NCBI GenBank assembly: GCA_014529385.2
Contig: CM043967.1
Location: 132,369,182 to 132,433,181, forward strand
Direction: 5' to 3'
DNA: 64,000 nucleotides
Source: Adiantum capillus-veneris
Lineage: Eukaryota; Streptophyta; Polypodiopsida; Polypodiales; Pteridaceae
The notes beneath the pieces were generated by a model, which saw nothing but the letters and a program-made list of their open reading frames with translations, was not told the origin of the DNA and did not search any database. Position numbers and translations under genes: made by a program. This document shows, piece after piece, positions 30,234-43,194 of the stretch (the first letter of the stretch is position 1; every line of letters starts with the position of its first letter).

Positions 30234-33100
30234 CGATGGCCTACACTAGTGTAATTGTGGCATAATCGAATGCGTTCACTCACTAATTTCACTTGTGTGT
30301 TTATGTTTTTGTGGATTTTGGATGTGTGTGCATGAAGCAATGTGTTCATAATTCCCTAATGTGTCACCATATCTTGCCAATTGTGTGTTTACACACTCTA
30401 ATTTTACACTAACCCCTTGCTAATCTGACTAATTTTTGCTAACTTACTAATTTGCTATGAAGAATTGGAGCATTCGACCATTAAATTGATCTTCAATGGA
30501 AAGGTAATTAAGGTGGTATTCTCAACCTCCCTAGAATCTAAGGATGTGTAGAATTGTTAGAGATCCCACGATGACGCAATGTAATGTTGATGCAATGCTA
30601 CGTTGATGCAATGTGGATTGAAATTTTTTCGATTTTTTGTTTTCACGCCGTCGTAATGCCGAAATTTTTAAGATTTAGTGGCGTATGAATTTGACAAGTC
30701 TCAATTTCTAATTGGTGTGCCTAATTGAGTTAATTGTATGCTTGGATGGTCAATTGCAAGTGTGTGTGCACTAAAATCAAGTGTGTGCATTCTAATTGAG
30801 TGTGTGTATGCTTAATTTTAGGTGCGTGCACTATTTTGCCCATGTTTGTGCACCTAAAAATCAATATGTGCTTAATGATTTTTCAATTGTGATGATTGAT
30901 TTGTGTTGTGCTCATGCCCAACTAATGATTTGTGAAGTCACATTGCAAATTTGACAAGTTTAACCCTTTTGTGTGCGCACCTTTAAAGATTGGTAAAAAC
31001 TGCCAATTATTAGTGTGTGTGCATGTGTGTGCCTAAAAAGTGTGTAATTTGCATGGTTGATTCATATTTTGATTGCATATTTGATGTGTGTAATGATTGA
31101 TTTCTACGTTTTTGTGCTCAAAACAGAGATTTACACACTCCAATTGCGTCAATTTTGACCTAATTTTGCCGGTTTAATTATCTAGTCTTGATTTATATGA
31201 TTTGTGTGATTTTATTTGGCTGCACTATTCCTCAATGTGTGGAGAATTTGTAGAAATGTTTTGGGTATTTTTCGGATAATTTTTGGTAATTTTTGCATTA
31301 ATTTTTGGTTAATTCCATAAAAACTTGATATTTTGTGATTTTTACGAGCTATTTTGTGTGTGCGTATTTATGGCATCATTTTGTTCGCATTTGTGCCCTC
31401 CATGGTCGAGTTTTAAGTGTCGGAGTTTTGAGTGTTCTACTATTTTAGGGGGTCAGGTTGACGATTGTGTCGTAAATTGCATTTTTGGTAAAATCTTCTA
31501 TTTTTGGTGTGCTTTTGCGTGTTGAAAATGTTTGGTTGTGAATGACGATGATTTTCTAAGGTTTCTACAAATTTTTGGGACTTTTTTGGATTTTTCGAGC
31601 GATTTTTGGGATTTTCATGTTATTTTTTGGAGTTTCGGCTAATTTCCGGCCTAATTTTGGCGTTTGTGGACATTTGAAAATTAAAAAAATTAATTAATAA
31701 AAAACGGGTTTCGAGTGTGGACCCCTGTCTTTTCCCGCTTTGCCTTGCGGCGCATAAAAATGTTGTCATGGATGGATCTTTACGGTCTGTAGAGGTAGCT
31801 CCGTGTGAACACCACTCACACCCACTCTCTCTAACTTTCTCTTATTCTCTCTCCTCCCCCTGCAAAAATCAATTATTAACATTCCCTCCCTTCCCCCCCT
31901 CTCTCTCTCTTCTCTCTTTCTCTCTCTAGCGTGCCCGCATTCTCTCTCTTGCCTCTGTCACGAGGGCGTGTACCCTCTCTCTAACTTTCTCTCATTCTCT
32001 CTCCTCCCCCTGCAAAAATTGATTATTAACATTCTCTCCCCTCCCCCTATCACTCTCTCTCTCTTCTCTCCTTCTCTCTCTAGCGTGCCCGCGCTCTCTC
32101 TCTCTCTTGCCTCTGTCATGAGGGCGTGTACCCCCTCTTATCTTATTACCCCACACAGTCACACACTCTTGTCGCCAAGCCGTTCTCTCCCTCTCTCTTG
32201 CGTTCACACACACACACACACACACACACTACCCAGGTCTCCCGCCCTCTCCCTTGTCTTGTAGTCAAGCCAGGCCTGTCTCTCTCTAATCTCTCTCTGC
32301 CCCATTCGGGTCCGGACCCCACTACAGGCGCTACCTCGCGTGCTCGCCTTCAACTCCGGCGGTCACTGTCAACACACACACACACACACACACACTCTAC
32401 ATCGTGTAGACCCCGCCCGTCTTTTCTGTTGACTACACCCCTGCCTTGTTGCCCACGCGCATGCCATTAAAATACTCTCCCTCTCTCCTCCTGCATGCGC
32501 TCAGCGGCGCTGCCCCATTAATGGTCTGCTTCGCCCTGCGTGCTACCTTCGCAAAAAGCTAAAATACCCTCTTAGAAAATTCATTTAAAAAATATATTAA
32601 AAATTTTACAAAAAAGGAAAAAAACACATAAAAATAGAAAAATAAAAGGCTCACAAAAATCCAATCAAAAAATCAAGAAAAAGGATTAGAAAATTCACAA
32701 AAAAATAGAAAAACATAAAAATTCACAGAAAATCTTAAAGAACCCAAAAATCCCACAGATAATTCACAAAATTAATAGAAAACTCAAATAGGTCACAGAA
32801 AACTCACAGAAAATTCATTAAAAATCTAAAATTGTCTGAAAAAAGTCCAACAAATCAAGAAATTCATACAAACTCTCAAAAATTCTAAAATTCTCAAAAA
32901 AAATCCTTAAAATCAAAACTTTCTTCAAAAAATTGGAAAAAAGCATAAAAAGATCAAAAAAATTAGAAATTTCAAAATTTCATTAAAAAATTAAGAAAAA
33001 TAGAAAGAAAATTGTCGAATAGCAAAAACCAAAAAAAAATGAGAAAGAGCTAGAGAAAATCAGAAGGAGTCAAAACGAGGCCGAAAAGCAAAAGAACAGG
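30234..33100. other. Non-coding interior of LARD-like element
   Basis: TG-rich sequence to about 31700, a CT-rich part at 31800-32500 with a tandem duplication of about 150 bp (31831 and 31981 both start CTAACTTTCTCT) and (CA)n tracts, then an A-rich low-complexity stretch at 32540-33060 built on AAAATTCACA-like units. No credible ORF. Confidence 0.6.
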
Positions 33101-33639
33101 ATGATGCAAAGCCTCAAGCTGCTAGAACAGGGGGCACAAAAGTCAAAATCAATGAAAGATAAAGTTCAGAAAGCTAAAGTTCACCACCAAAATCTCCTCC
33201 GAAGAGATAGATTCTGCAAGAAAGTACAATGGATCTATTAACATCAAGGGTTATAAGTACAATGGACTTATATCAAAGCAGACCTTATTGAAGATTCATC
33301 TCCATCAATCAGAACTTTAGAAGAGCTTAAATCAAATCGGGCAATAGCAAGTGCAGATCAAACAGAGCAAAGAGCAACCACGATAGCTATTGAGCAAAGA
33401 ATGCCACCAAATCCAGTAAGTTAAGAAGAACTAGGTTGCAAACAACTTGGAAGAAATAGGAAGTCCAAAGATCAATCCGAGAGTTCCAGTCGAATTAGCA
33501 GATGCAACTCAAATTGGAAAACAGATTCTCAAGTCACCCTCCATAGAGACACATTTAGATCAAGATGAGACAAGGGCAAAAGCAGAACAAAGATCTTCAA
33601 TAGAACCAGCAAAATGAGAATATCTATAGTTCTGAGCAG

Positions 33640-34482
33640 TACAAAAGGAGCAAGTGTCAGATGCAATGCTCTACTAGATAAATTAGCAAAGTGTAATTAA
33701 GTTGCAGACAACATCCAGAGTATTCTAGAGATTACTCAGGGCAAGCCAGGTAACAGAGAAATCATGTGTAAGGCTATAAGTCAAGAAGAAATAGTTGCTA
33801 CCCTTGGCATCCAACATCATGAAGATCAGGTAAAGTTTCAGGTGAAGCCTTCAAAAGACATGCATACAGATGTCATCCTTGGACATCAGTGGTTAGACCA
33901 ACACAAGGCCTACAAAGAAGATGCAATGCTAAAACTCTCTTTTCCAAGAGGTAGTAAGCAGCAGTTATAGGTACCATTAATGCTAGATTCAGAGTCGCAT
34001 AAGTCACAAGAATTGAAGATAAATCTTGCATACAAAGGTAAGCTAAAGCGGAACTTCCAACGATTAGCATAGAAGGTGTGACATCTTATGCCTCTACATC
34101 AAAGAACCCTCATGGATCAGCTTCTTCAAGCAATTCAGGCTTTTAAAACTTAAAGTCAACTGCTAACCCAGCTAAAACCTCTAAGGAACCACCCAAAAAA
34201 GCAAAGATATATCAGCCAAAGTACTCAAGAAATCAAAGGAAAGTCAAGCAAGTGTTTGTTCCGAGCAATTTAGTCCAAGTCAATGATCCAGTTTGGATTA
34301 AAGACAGGAAATCAACACAGAAAGACAAACACATGGGATGGATAGCATCACAATGGAGCTTAAAGGAACAAGAGTACTATGGAGGTAACAGACAGATATG
34401 GGTACCAAAACTACAGCTTAGAGCATATGAAATAACTTCAAGTCCCTCCCAAGAAAGAAGACCCGCAAGGTATCAACCTTGA
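33640..34482 (+). pseudogene. Retropepsin-like remnant and VPK-rich basic tail
   Basis: A degenerate active-site region (ALLDKLAKCN) near 33670 is followed in ORF 33764-33970 by DVILGHQWLDQHKAY, which has the form of the C-terminal flap-side motif of retroviral-type aspartic proteases (ILGxxWL). ORF 34252-34482 is basic and contains NDPVWIKDR and RQIWVPKLQLRAY. The same order, protease-like domain then IWVPK-containing basic region then element end, occurs after the integrase of the gypsy element (43200-44292). Confidence 0.55.
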
Positions 34483-34510
34483 CAATATTCCAGGATACCT
34501 CAAGCTCATT

Positions 34511-35081
34511 TGTTAAGAGCACTCTTTGGTGAGAGCTCTTGAGGAATGTGGCTATGGAGTCCTTGAGCTTCTCCTTGCTCATGAGACTTAATTAACACTA
34601 ATCAATGATTCATTCTCTTTCATTATGCCTCTCTCATGCTTCTTATGATTGCCTATGATGCTTAGATTAGCTAGATTGTAACTAATCAGTGCTTAATCTC
34701 TCTCTAATCTTGTGTGATTGCCCTCTTTTACTTGTGTGTGCATGTCGGTTTGATTGGAGTGTGGTGCTCGATAAATCTATGTGTGTGTGCTTGCAATTAG
34801 TGTGTTGCATGATAGGATTAGTGTTGTGTGCATCTTGCAATCGTTAGTATGTGTGATTGGGTTGATTAGAGGTGAAGAGGAGTGGATGTGGAGATCGCCC
34901 TTCATTGTGGCTTAGCTCCTCCATAGGCCGAGAAGCTCACCTCATAGAGTTAACCATTTGTGTTGCCATGATTAGCTCACTAACTGTGTGAGTGTTTCCA
35001 TGCCCTAGCCGGGTAGCTCATCCCTCCAGATTGAGAACTTTGTTGGTCATTGGAGCTATTGCAACAATGGGACCCCCAACA
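34511..35081 (+). repeat. 3' LTR of LARD-like element
   Basis: Direct repeat of 29644-30213. Coding-like sequence of the surrounding element resumes at once after it (35082). Confidence 0.85.
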
Positions 35082-35138
35082 ATTGATGATTATGACATAG
35101 ATTTTGAAGAGTAAATCGAGGCAAACAAACAAGGAAAA

Positions 35139-35621
35139 ATGTATATGGATAAAAACGAAACTCAGTATTTACAAGTTGAAAACCTTGATGTGATAGAAAA
35201 ATGGAGGCTAGAAGTAAATACCATAATTCTAGATATGGCAGCAAAAGAAGGACCAACAACTTTAGAATTTGAGGGATATGATCAAGCCGATTTGAAGCCT
35301 TTGAAACGGCTTAGCATGGACAATCCTAGGATCGGAGTCTATTGTTGGGAGGATAGAAACCCCAAAGATCTTCTATGGACTTCTCATGCCAAATCAAGAC
35401 AATTAACACCCATGAAGATCATCTATATCTTCAAAATCAAAGACAAGGGTTCCGCATATCTACCAACCTACCTATTTAGGGATTGTTATAACAATAACTT
35501 TGTTATGATGAGTCCTGAGGAGGTGGAACAAACCAAATACCAAGGGTACTCCATAAGGGATTGGATATTGGGACAAGGACCAAAAACTATTCCAAGAGAA
35601 ACTCTACGAGAGATCTTTTGA
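35139..35621 (+). pseudogene. Retroelement N-terminal ORF, unknown
   Basis: ORF of 160 codons: LEVNTIILDMAAKEGPTTLE, then WEDRNPKDLLWTSHAK, and MSPEEVEQTKYQGYSIRDW. No recognised domain. Its position before Gag capsid sequence suggests the N-terminal part of Gag or an extra ORF. Upstream coding-like sequence begins directly at the LARD border with a stop at about 35111. Confidence 0.45.
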
Positions 35622-35752
35622 GAGTAATGTTAAAAAACCAAAAATTACCTCATCACGAAGAAAACCGGGTGACACTAAAGCCAATCTAGGGCTACATGAG
35701 TCACTATTTTCAACGGACTGGTTTGAAGGACTCGGAACAGGACCAACTATCA

Positions 35753-36747
35753 GGAGTTCGGGAGTTGAACCAAGTAGACGTGTCAGACTAGATAATTTTC
35801 AAAAATGGGTCACAAAATATGGTGGATCTAGGGATCCATATGACCACTAAGCAAGCTTTAAACAGGTGCTAAGAGCAGAACGCATATTTGATTTCCATAC
35901 TCAATTTGAGGGATTTGGAATGGAATTAGAAGGAAAAGCACTGACATGGTTCCAAAACATTCCACCAACGTCAATCATGGACTTAAATACATTAGCTCAA
36001 GGATTTGTAGCTGCTAGGAGTCCGAGAGTTAAACCAAGTAGACATGTCAGACCAGCTGATTTTCAAAAATGGGTCACAAAATACAGTGGATCTGGGGATC
36101 CATATGACCATTAAGCAAGCTTTAAACAAGTGCTAGGAGAAGAACGCATATTTGATTTCCATACTCAATTTGAGGGATTTGGAATGGCATTAGAAGGAAA
36201 AGCAATGACATGGTTCCAAAACATTCCACCAAGGTGAATCATGGACTTCAATACATTAGCTCAAGGATTTGTAGCTGCATGTTCCAAAATGGGGATCAAA
36301 CATAATATTGTGGCTCAAATCTATAGCTTCAAACAGAAACAAGGTAGGTCTGTTAGGGATTGTGCAACTAGAATGAAACAATACATTTCAAGATGCCTAG
36401 AACTAGAAATACTTGCAGAAGAAAGATTGGTATCATTATTTCTAGAGGGACTACTAAACAAAGAACTTCATGCTATATTGTATAGCATGAATCATATGAC
36501 CCTAGAAGAGTGTGTGTCAGATGCCATTGACGTAGGAGACAATTGTGATATTTTAAATGAAGAAGATGTCCCCAAGGATAATCAAAGTGAGAAAACAACA
36601 CCCACCAAACAAGCACAAGTGGGAACGGATGCAGCATCACTTACATCCATAGAAGACATGCTCAAAAGGATGAATAACAAGCAAAAAGCACCTTTGAGTG
36701 AACCAGGGCAGGGAACACCTCAACAGGGACAACCAATTAGGCCGTAG
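35753..36747 (+). pseudogene. gag: Gypsy Gag capsid region with in-frame duplication
   Basis: Gag capsid sequence (RIFDFHTQFEGFGMELEGKA, LTWFQNIPPTSI, LAQGFVAACSKMG, RSVRDCATRMKQYISRCLEL) extends through 36747. A block of 264 bp (88 codons) is present twice in tandem, 35753-36016 and 36017-36280, the copies differing by about a tenth of positions. Stops at about 35848, 36112 and 36236 break the frame. A Gln/Pro-rich tail follows. Confidence 0.8.
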
Positions 36748-37296
36748 AAATGGTGTGCAATTGAGGGTAAATGGACCAACCATGAGACCAATGAGTGCTA
36801 TTATCAACCAAACTATGATGGGAATGTTCAATATGTACCTTTGAGGTCACAATGACAACCCATGTACAGATATCAGCCTAATATGGCCCCAACTCAAAGA
36901 CCACCAATGGGTATGTAAAGGCCTCAACCTATGTTAGGTCAACAACCTCCATATCCAAGACATAATGCAGTGCCTGGAAAGTACATGCATTCATAGGAAG
37001 TCATAGATGAACAAGCACTAGTGCCTGTTACACCCTATGTTGAGCCTAGTCCATCTACAGTAATGGTAGAAGGAGATTGGTATAATTTATATCCACCACC
37101 AATGGAAGAATCTGTGACTTGTACTACACCAGAACTTGCACTGATGTACTATGTAGCTAATCAAGGTGTTAGACCTCCGATGGTAAGACCCTTGATTAAG
37201 CCAAGAACTAGGAACTTTCATAACTATGTTGCAGACGATCACTAGAAAAATGAATGCCCAGAGCCTGACAAGAACATTAAGCTAGTTGAAGGCTTT

Positions 37297-37341
37297 TGTA
37301 TACAATGCTGCAAAAAGGGAGGACACTTCCCTAAAGATTGT
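37297..37341 (+). pseudogene. Gag zinc-knuckle remnant
   Basis: CIQCCKKGGHFPKDC is a CCHC-type nucleocapsid knuckle, but with five rather than four residues between the second Cys and the His if the first two Cys are used. It binds RNA in the family. Confidence 0.7.
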
Positions 37342-37456
37342 CCAAAAAATCCTTTAAACAAAGGTAAAGCAGTAGTAAACGTAGTCCGAGTGATACCCAG
37401 AAGCTCATCTGAGAGTGAACCTATTGTTCATATCAAGGTAATCACCAAAGCCTAGG

Positions 37457-38300
37457 CTAAGAAAAAGAAACATAACTCCTATGATGATTCAGAGAATACT
37501 GCAATTTCCTCTCAAAAGACCATGAGAAGCAGAAAAAAAAGGTATGAGATGAGAAACAAAAACAAAGGGCTGAAATCGAGGAGAAAGCCAAGAAACTATT
37601 CCAAGAAAAAGTGAAAGAAACTGGAAGAGAAATCAAGGAAACCACGGTGAAATCTGGAGGATCAATTTTGGTAGACAAAATTTTTGAGCCAATCAACACA
37701 GCCTTGGAAGCTTACCAAGCGGGACTAAAAGCAGGCCAAGACATGGAAAAAAAAAGGAAAAACTATCCTTCTCCAAAAATGGAAGCAGCTAAGATTGAAG
37801 CTTATCAAAATTTGATAAGAAGAGATGTTGGAAAAGCAAAGACCCAAGTTCGAGAGTATGGCAAAACCTGAGGAGCTTGTGATAGGAACCAGCAATAAAA
37901 CAAAATCCAAAGTTGTGGTAGAGCCCCACCTTGAAACTAAAGAGCCAAAACGCATAGTGCCTGACACCGAAGATACCTTCGATAGAATTCCATTTGTAGA
38001 AGAAGACTGGCCAAGACACTTATAGAAAGAAGTGAGAGAGATTAATGATGGGGGCCTAACTCTGAAGTCAACTCCTATAGAGGAAGTTTGGTTATACAAT
38101 CTCCCTCATGATATGGACATGGATGTACAATCCTTGTATGGGGATTGCGGATCTCAAGCTTCAGGAATGTCTAAACCAATAACTCTGAAAACACTGCCCT
38201 CTTACTTGGGAGATAATAAATATGAATCCATAGTGTGTAAAACCACTCAGATAAAAAGAGCGGAACAAACCCTATAGGTAGACAGCATCCATTCAATCAT
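37457..38300 (+). pseudogene. Coiled-coil region between Gag and protease
   Basis: Lys/Glu-rich, helix-prone sequence (ETGREIKETTVKSGG, LKAGQDMEKKRKNY) in ORFs 37611-37871, 37825-38025 and 38032-38277. No domain recognised. Confidence 0.4.
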
Positions 38301-38337
38301 GTCTACACCCATTTAGTGCACTCTTACTTAAGGAGAA

Positions 38338-39030
38338 TTGTTAAAAATCAGACCATATTTATGGAATGATCTACAGAAAACTCTAGAGAAAGTGGAAATA
38401 ACAGGACTAATCACAAAAAAATTGAGAAAATTGAAACACAAAATGGATAACAAAGAGATTAGATCCATCCCAATGAACAAAGTCGGAGAATACTATGAAG
38501 GAGAAGGAAACACAACCCTTTTAGTGAGATATAATGATATAGAAACCATGGAAATACAAGATAGTGGGGCAGGCATAACGATAGCCATGAAAGCAGTATG
38601 GGAATCATGGGGACAACCATCCATTAGACAAACTCGAATGAAATTGCAATTGGCTGATGGACACATCGAAAGACCCTTATGACGACTGCTTGAGAAAGTG
38701 ATAGTTAATTCTTGTGGGATTGATTATCAACACACTTTTGCAACAGTGGACTTTGGAAAGAAGCTCAATTACAAAATCATCTTGGGAAGACCTTTCACGC
38801 GACAAGTACAACTTATCCGGGATTGGGGAAACAATTATCTGTACTTGAAGCAAGTGGAATCAATAACAAGAGTTAATCTAAAAGATCACACATATAGAGA
38901 TGTCATGAAAACGCTCATACAAGAATTTGACTCAGTCTCTTCGGCTGAAACTAATCTTCCATCTTTGTTGAACAAAGACACACATATTTGGATGTTCGGA
39001 GCCTCAGAAAACGGGAGCTTAAAACGATAA
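38338..39030 (+). pseudogene. Gypsy aspartic protease
   Basis: Two ORFs separated by a stop at 38680. The first has the active site IQDSGAGITIAMK (D-S-G-A). The second has NYKIILGRPFTRQVQLIRDW, the usual ILGRxF motif that follows. The protease would cut the Gag-Pol polyprotein. The spacing between motifs fits the family. Confidence 0.85.
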
Positions 39031-39260
39031 GAATGTATCTTAGAAAGGGATTGCACAGACGAAGCCTATGTACATGAACCCTTTCCAGAGCATTTGTTTG
39101 AACCATTTGAGTGGACTCAAATTTTAGCAACAATGGATGTATGTGTAAATATATCTATGCCTACTCAATTTTGCAATGAGTATGGATATGACATAATTTC
39201 CATACAAATGATCTCAACCCTTCACAATAAAAAGATGAAATTCAAGAATCCAAGGACTTA

Positions 39261-39850
39261 ATGAAAGCTCAAAAAGTATTTTCAGACCTCTACTATGATA
39301 CAATAGATGAGTTAGAAGGACATTTAGCTACCTTAGATGATTTGGGGTTGGAAAAAGAACATGTGAGAGCTAAACTACTCATGAAAGGAGGGGAGGAATT
39401 TTTTTTTGACTTTCCAAACCAAGAACCAAGAAGACAGAAATGGTATAGAAGAAAAAGAGACACGAGAAACTTGAAATCTAATCCTATGCCATCAGTCTCG
39501 AGTAGAACACAGTTTTTGATGCAGATAGATGTACATGATTGTGTCAAATACAAAATCACTAGTAGATATCCTTTAATCGAGAAGCAGGAAATATCAAAAA
39601 CATTAAGTAAAACAAGAAAAGAAACTCAAGCAAAACCTAATACCAGGACAAGGATTCAACCATGACACGAGTTGAACGGAGAAAGAAGTATCAAGAGTTA
39701 AAGAAAGCTTTAAAGGAGATATTTATCATGGAAATGGAAACCACTGAGGAGGAAGGTAAAGATGTAATGAATGTTCCATCCCATTACAAGAAATATACTC
39801 TTCAAGACCGAAACATCATAGTCGAACAACCTGTCAGGGAACTATGAAAA
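39261..39850 (+). pseudogene. Protease-RT linker, decayed
   Basis: ORFs 39261-39665 and 39662-39847 carry charged sequence with no known domain between protease and reverse transcriptase. Confidence 0.4.
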
Positions 39851-40058
39851 CAGGCAAATCCTACGAAGGACCTGAAAACGCAAAAAAGATAGATCCGAAC
39901 CAGGAGAAGAGCCTAGACCTACCTACATTGCAAATGACCTGACAGAAGAAGAAGAAGAGATTTTGTTAAGCTTACTGAAATAATACTGAGATATCTTTGC
40001 TTAGTCTTATAAGGATCTCAAGGGTGTTGATCCAGAAATCTGTCAACATACCATAGCT

Positions 40059-40690
40059 ATGAGAGATGATGCGAAACCAAACAAAAAAAGGCCATACACT
40101 TATAATGAAACATTTGCCAGAAAAATCAAAGAAGAGATAGAAAAGCTAAAGGAAGCCAAATTCATTTATGAAATTGAACACACAGATTGGGTGTCTCCAA
40201 TTGTGGTAGTACCCAAGATTAATGGAAAATTAAGTGTGTGTATCAATCTCAAGAAAGTGAATGCAGCTACCATTAGAGACGACTTTTCTCTTCCAATCAC
40301 TGAGCATGTTTTAGAACGAGCTGCAGGAAAATAATCTTACAGCTTTTTAGATGGCTTTTTGAGATACAATCAACTTTTGGTTGATCCCAAAAATCAGCAT
40401 ATAACTGCTTTTGCAATTAAATTGGGTATTCTTGCTTATCGGGTTATGCCTTTTGCATTAACGAATGCTCCTGCCACCTTTCAAAGGGTGATGAGCCATG
40501 CGTTTAAAGAATAAATTCGGAATTTCTTGGAAGTATATATGGATGATCTATGTGTATATTCATCAATCCGAGCTAATCATTTTGAACACCTCATAAAGGT
40601 ATTCGAAAAATGTAGACTTTATAGGATTTGCTTAAATCCTGAAAAGTGCATATACATGGGTAGACAAGGAAAAATTAGTGTCTAAAAACG
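40059..40690 (+). pseudogene. Gypsy reverse transcriptase
   Basis: ORF 40059-40334 has KEAKFIYEIEHTDWVSPIVV and VCINLKKVNAATIRDDFSLP. After a stop at 40332, readable sequence continues with AYRVMPFALTNAPATFQRVM and the catalytic motif VYMDDLCVYS (about 40530). It carries at least two stops (40332, 40512) and a frame change near 40680. Confidence 0.9.
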
Positions 40691-40809
40691 GCATAGCTAC
40701 TACTGTTATGGATAAAATTCATGTTATTGTTGAATTGCCTAGACCAACAACAGTCAAAGGGGTTCAAGCTTTCATGGGACATTGTGAATATTACAAATGA
40801 TTCATTTAC

Positions 40810-41463
40810 ATGTACGCTATAATTTCAAAACCCATGTATAGCTTGATTACACTCTTTGAATGGACTGATGAGTGTGAAGAATCTTTCATGAAGCTTAAGC
40901 AAACTCTCACTTTAGCTCCAATATTGAAAGCACCAGATTGGAAAAAGATATTCCACATACATGTAGATGCTTCCAATTTTTCCATTTGGTGTATCCTAGC
41001 TCAACCAAGAGACGGGGAAATTGATTTTCCTATTTCTTATGCTAGTAGACAATTGAATATGGCAAAGAAAAACTATACAACCACCAAAAGGGAAGGATTA
41101 GGAATGATCTATACCGTAAAAAAGTATAGACATTACCTATTAGCTAACAAATTTGTGTTATTTGTGGACCACCAAGCCTTGTTGTACTTGGTCAACAAGC
41201 CATGCACCACAAGTAGAATAGTGAGATGGTTCATCATTCTTTTGGAATTTGATCTCACTGTAGTTGTGAAAAAGGGCACCACTCATCAAAGAGCAGATCA
41301 TTTGTCAAGGATTATTTCAAGAGAACCACCCAAGGGAGTAGATGATGATCTATCAGATGCATATTTGTTCTCCGTGGAAATGGTCGAAAAATATGGTAGC
41401 GTTGATGACCATATCTCAAGTGGATTCGCAAATACCACTTCCTATTACAACTGGATTAATTGA
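40810..41463 (+). pseudogene. Gypsy RNase H domain
   Basis: ORF of 217 codons: FEWTDECEESFMKLKQTL, then IHVDASNFSIWCILAQ, ISYASRQLNMAKKNYTTTKR, FVLFVDHQALLYLVN and THQRADHLSRI. Only one RNase H is present before the integrase, unlike the Tat-type element at 47-57 kb. Confidence 0.9.
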
Positions 41464-41559
41464 GCAATCGGCTATGTATCAATTATAGCTAGACGGCTAT
41501 AAAAAAGAAATCGAGATGGAATATTTCTTTTGTGTATTAATATTGAGGAGAAAAACCAA

Positions 41560-42791
41560 TACCTAATTCAAGCACATAGTACATAGTCAAGCACATAGTA
41601 CCATAGTAGGACTTCACTTTGCAGAAGACCAAACTATTCGAAGGATCTTGAGACTTGGCGTATTTTGGCCAAATATGAGGAGTGATGTTCACTCATTTGT
41701 AAAAAAAAGTCCTCAATGTCAGAAACAAGCACCCATACCTCATGTGACATTGTTTCACTTGTTCCTAAGTGGAGTAACTATCTAGTTACTTACTTATCAA
41801 GCTGAACATTTTTTGAGGATATGAGTTAATGCCGCTAAAGAGCAATTGAAATTAAAGCAAGAGACTATACTCTTATTGGAAACCAATTGTATTGAAGAGG
41901 TAAGGATCAACATCTGCGTCTTTGTGCAAATGAAGACGAATATATTCTCATTATAGAACAAGCACATGCTGGATTAGCTGGAGGTCACTTTTATAGTGAG
42001 ACACCGCAAGAGCAATATTAATGGCATGCATATGGTGGCCAACACTTTTTGCAGATGCCAAAGAATATGCTTGAAGGTGTGATGCATGTCAGCAAGAAAA
42101 AATGCCAACCCATGTAGATAGTATTCCTTTAAGACCAATGATGGGGGCTAGAGCTTTTGCAAAATGGGATATAGACTTTGTTGGGCCAATACAACCACCT
42201 GCTTATAGAACCCAAGCTCAATATATCATTGTAGCTATGGACTATTTGACCAAGTAGGCAGAGGCTAAAGCAACTCAAAAGAATGATGCAAGAACCACAA
42301 TTGCATTCTTGTATGAGAATGTGTTCACAAGATATGGACTGCCAATAGAAATTGTCAGTGATAGGGGAACTCATTTTCTCAATGAGGTAATTGATTATCT
42401 GCTTAATGGATTTATGGTCATCCATAACAAATCAGCTTCCTATCACCCACAAGCAAATGGACAAGCTGAGCATACGAATAAAATTCTTAGATCGGTATTC
42501 ACTAAAGTGGTTAGTTCAGGACGAACAGATTGGGAAATGAAGCTCCATGCCGCTCTATGGGCTTATAGGGTTTCGTTCAAGACATCTTTAAATGCTACAC
42601 CCTTTAACCTTGTTTATGGTCTTGATGCCATACTGCCGATAGAATTTCTATTGTCGGCACTAAGGGTAGCTAACGATCTTGAGTGGACTGGACATGAGTT
42701 ACCAGAGAGTCTTGAAGATTTAGAAAATCTTGCCGAGCAAAGGCTAACTACTGTAGCTCACATCTATGCACAAAAGCGAAAAAAAAAATAG
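41560..42791 (+). pseudogene. Gypsy integrase
   Basis: The zinc-binding part is fragmentary (around 41600-42090, with GLHFAEDQTIRRIL and FWPNMRSDV). The core has KWDIDFVGPIQPP, then after a stop at 42256 the ORF 42309-42791 with IVSDRGTHFLNEVIDYLL and SYHPQANGQAEHTNKILR, supplying the three acidic catalytic residues, and ALWAYRVSFKTSLNATPFNL. No chromodomain seen. Parts of the zinc-binding region appear twice (about 41600 and 41940). Confidence 0.88.
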
Positions 42792-43194
42792 TTTTTTGAT
42801 TCCCATCTAGTTACAAAAATCTTCAAAAAAAGGGGACTTAGTTTTAGTCTATTCCCTTAAGCAACACATTCCCAAGTTTAAGAAAAAGGGAAATGGACCA
42901 TCTATCATTGAAGATGTATCTCCAAGTGGAGCAGTTAAGTTGTCCATCCTAGATGGTGAACCAATGGATAATTGGATTAGTGGATGACGTTTAAAGAAGT
43001 ACAATTTTCCACTAACCAATGAATTGTTAGAAAAGATGCATGCAGCAAAGCAAAGATAGATAAAATGATAGCAGGTTATTGATGAAGCTAAAGAGGAAGC
43101 CCGGATTCAAGTACTCAAAAGGAAAGCCACTCTCAAAAATCAACAAATACCTATTTCCATCAACACTTTGGAACTAGATGAACGACTATGGAAA

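Larger units (their letters stand above)
29644..35081 (+). mobile_element. LARD-like non-autonomous LTR element
   Basis: Direct LTRs of about 570 bp at 29644-30213 and 34511-35081 (TGTT..AACA ends) flank a 4.3-kb interior without polymerase genes. A primer site of the tRNA-Asp-like kind follows the left LTR. The interior is low-complexity apart from a protease-like remnant near the right end. The LTRs differ at many positions, so it is old. The sequence just left of both LTRs is also similar (CTCAAACTCATT and CTCAAGCTCATT), so the true LTR start may lie up to 30 bp upstream. No exact target duplication seen. Confidence 0.75.
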
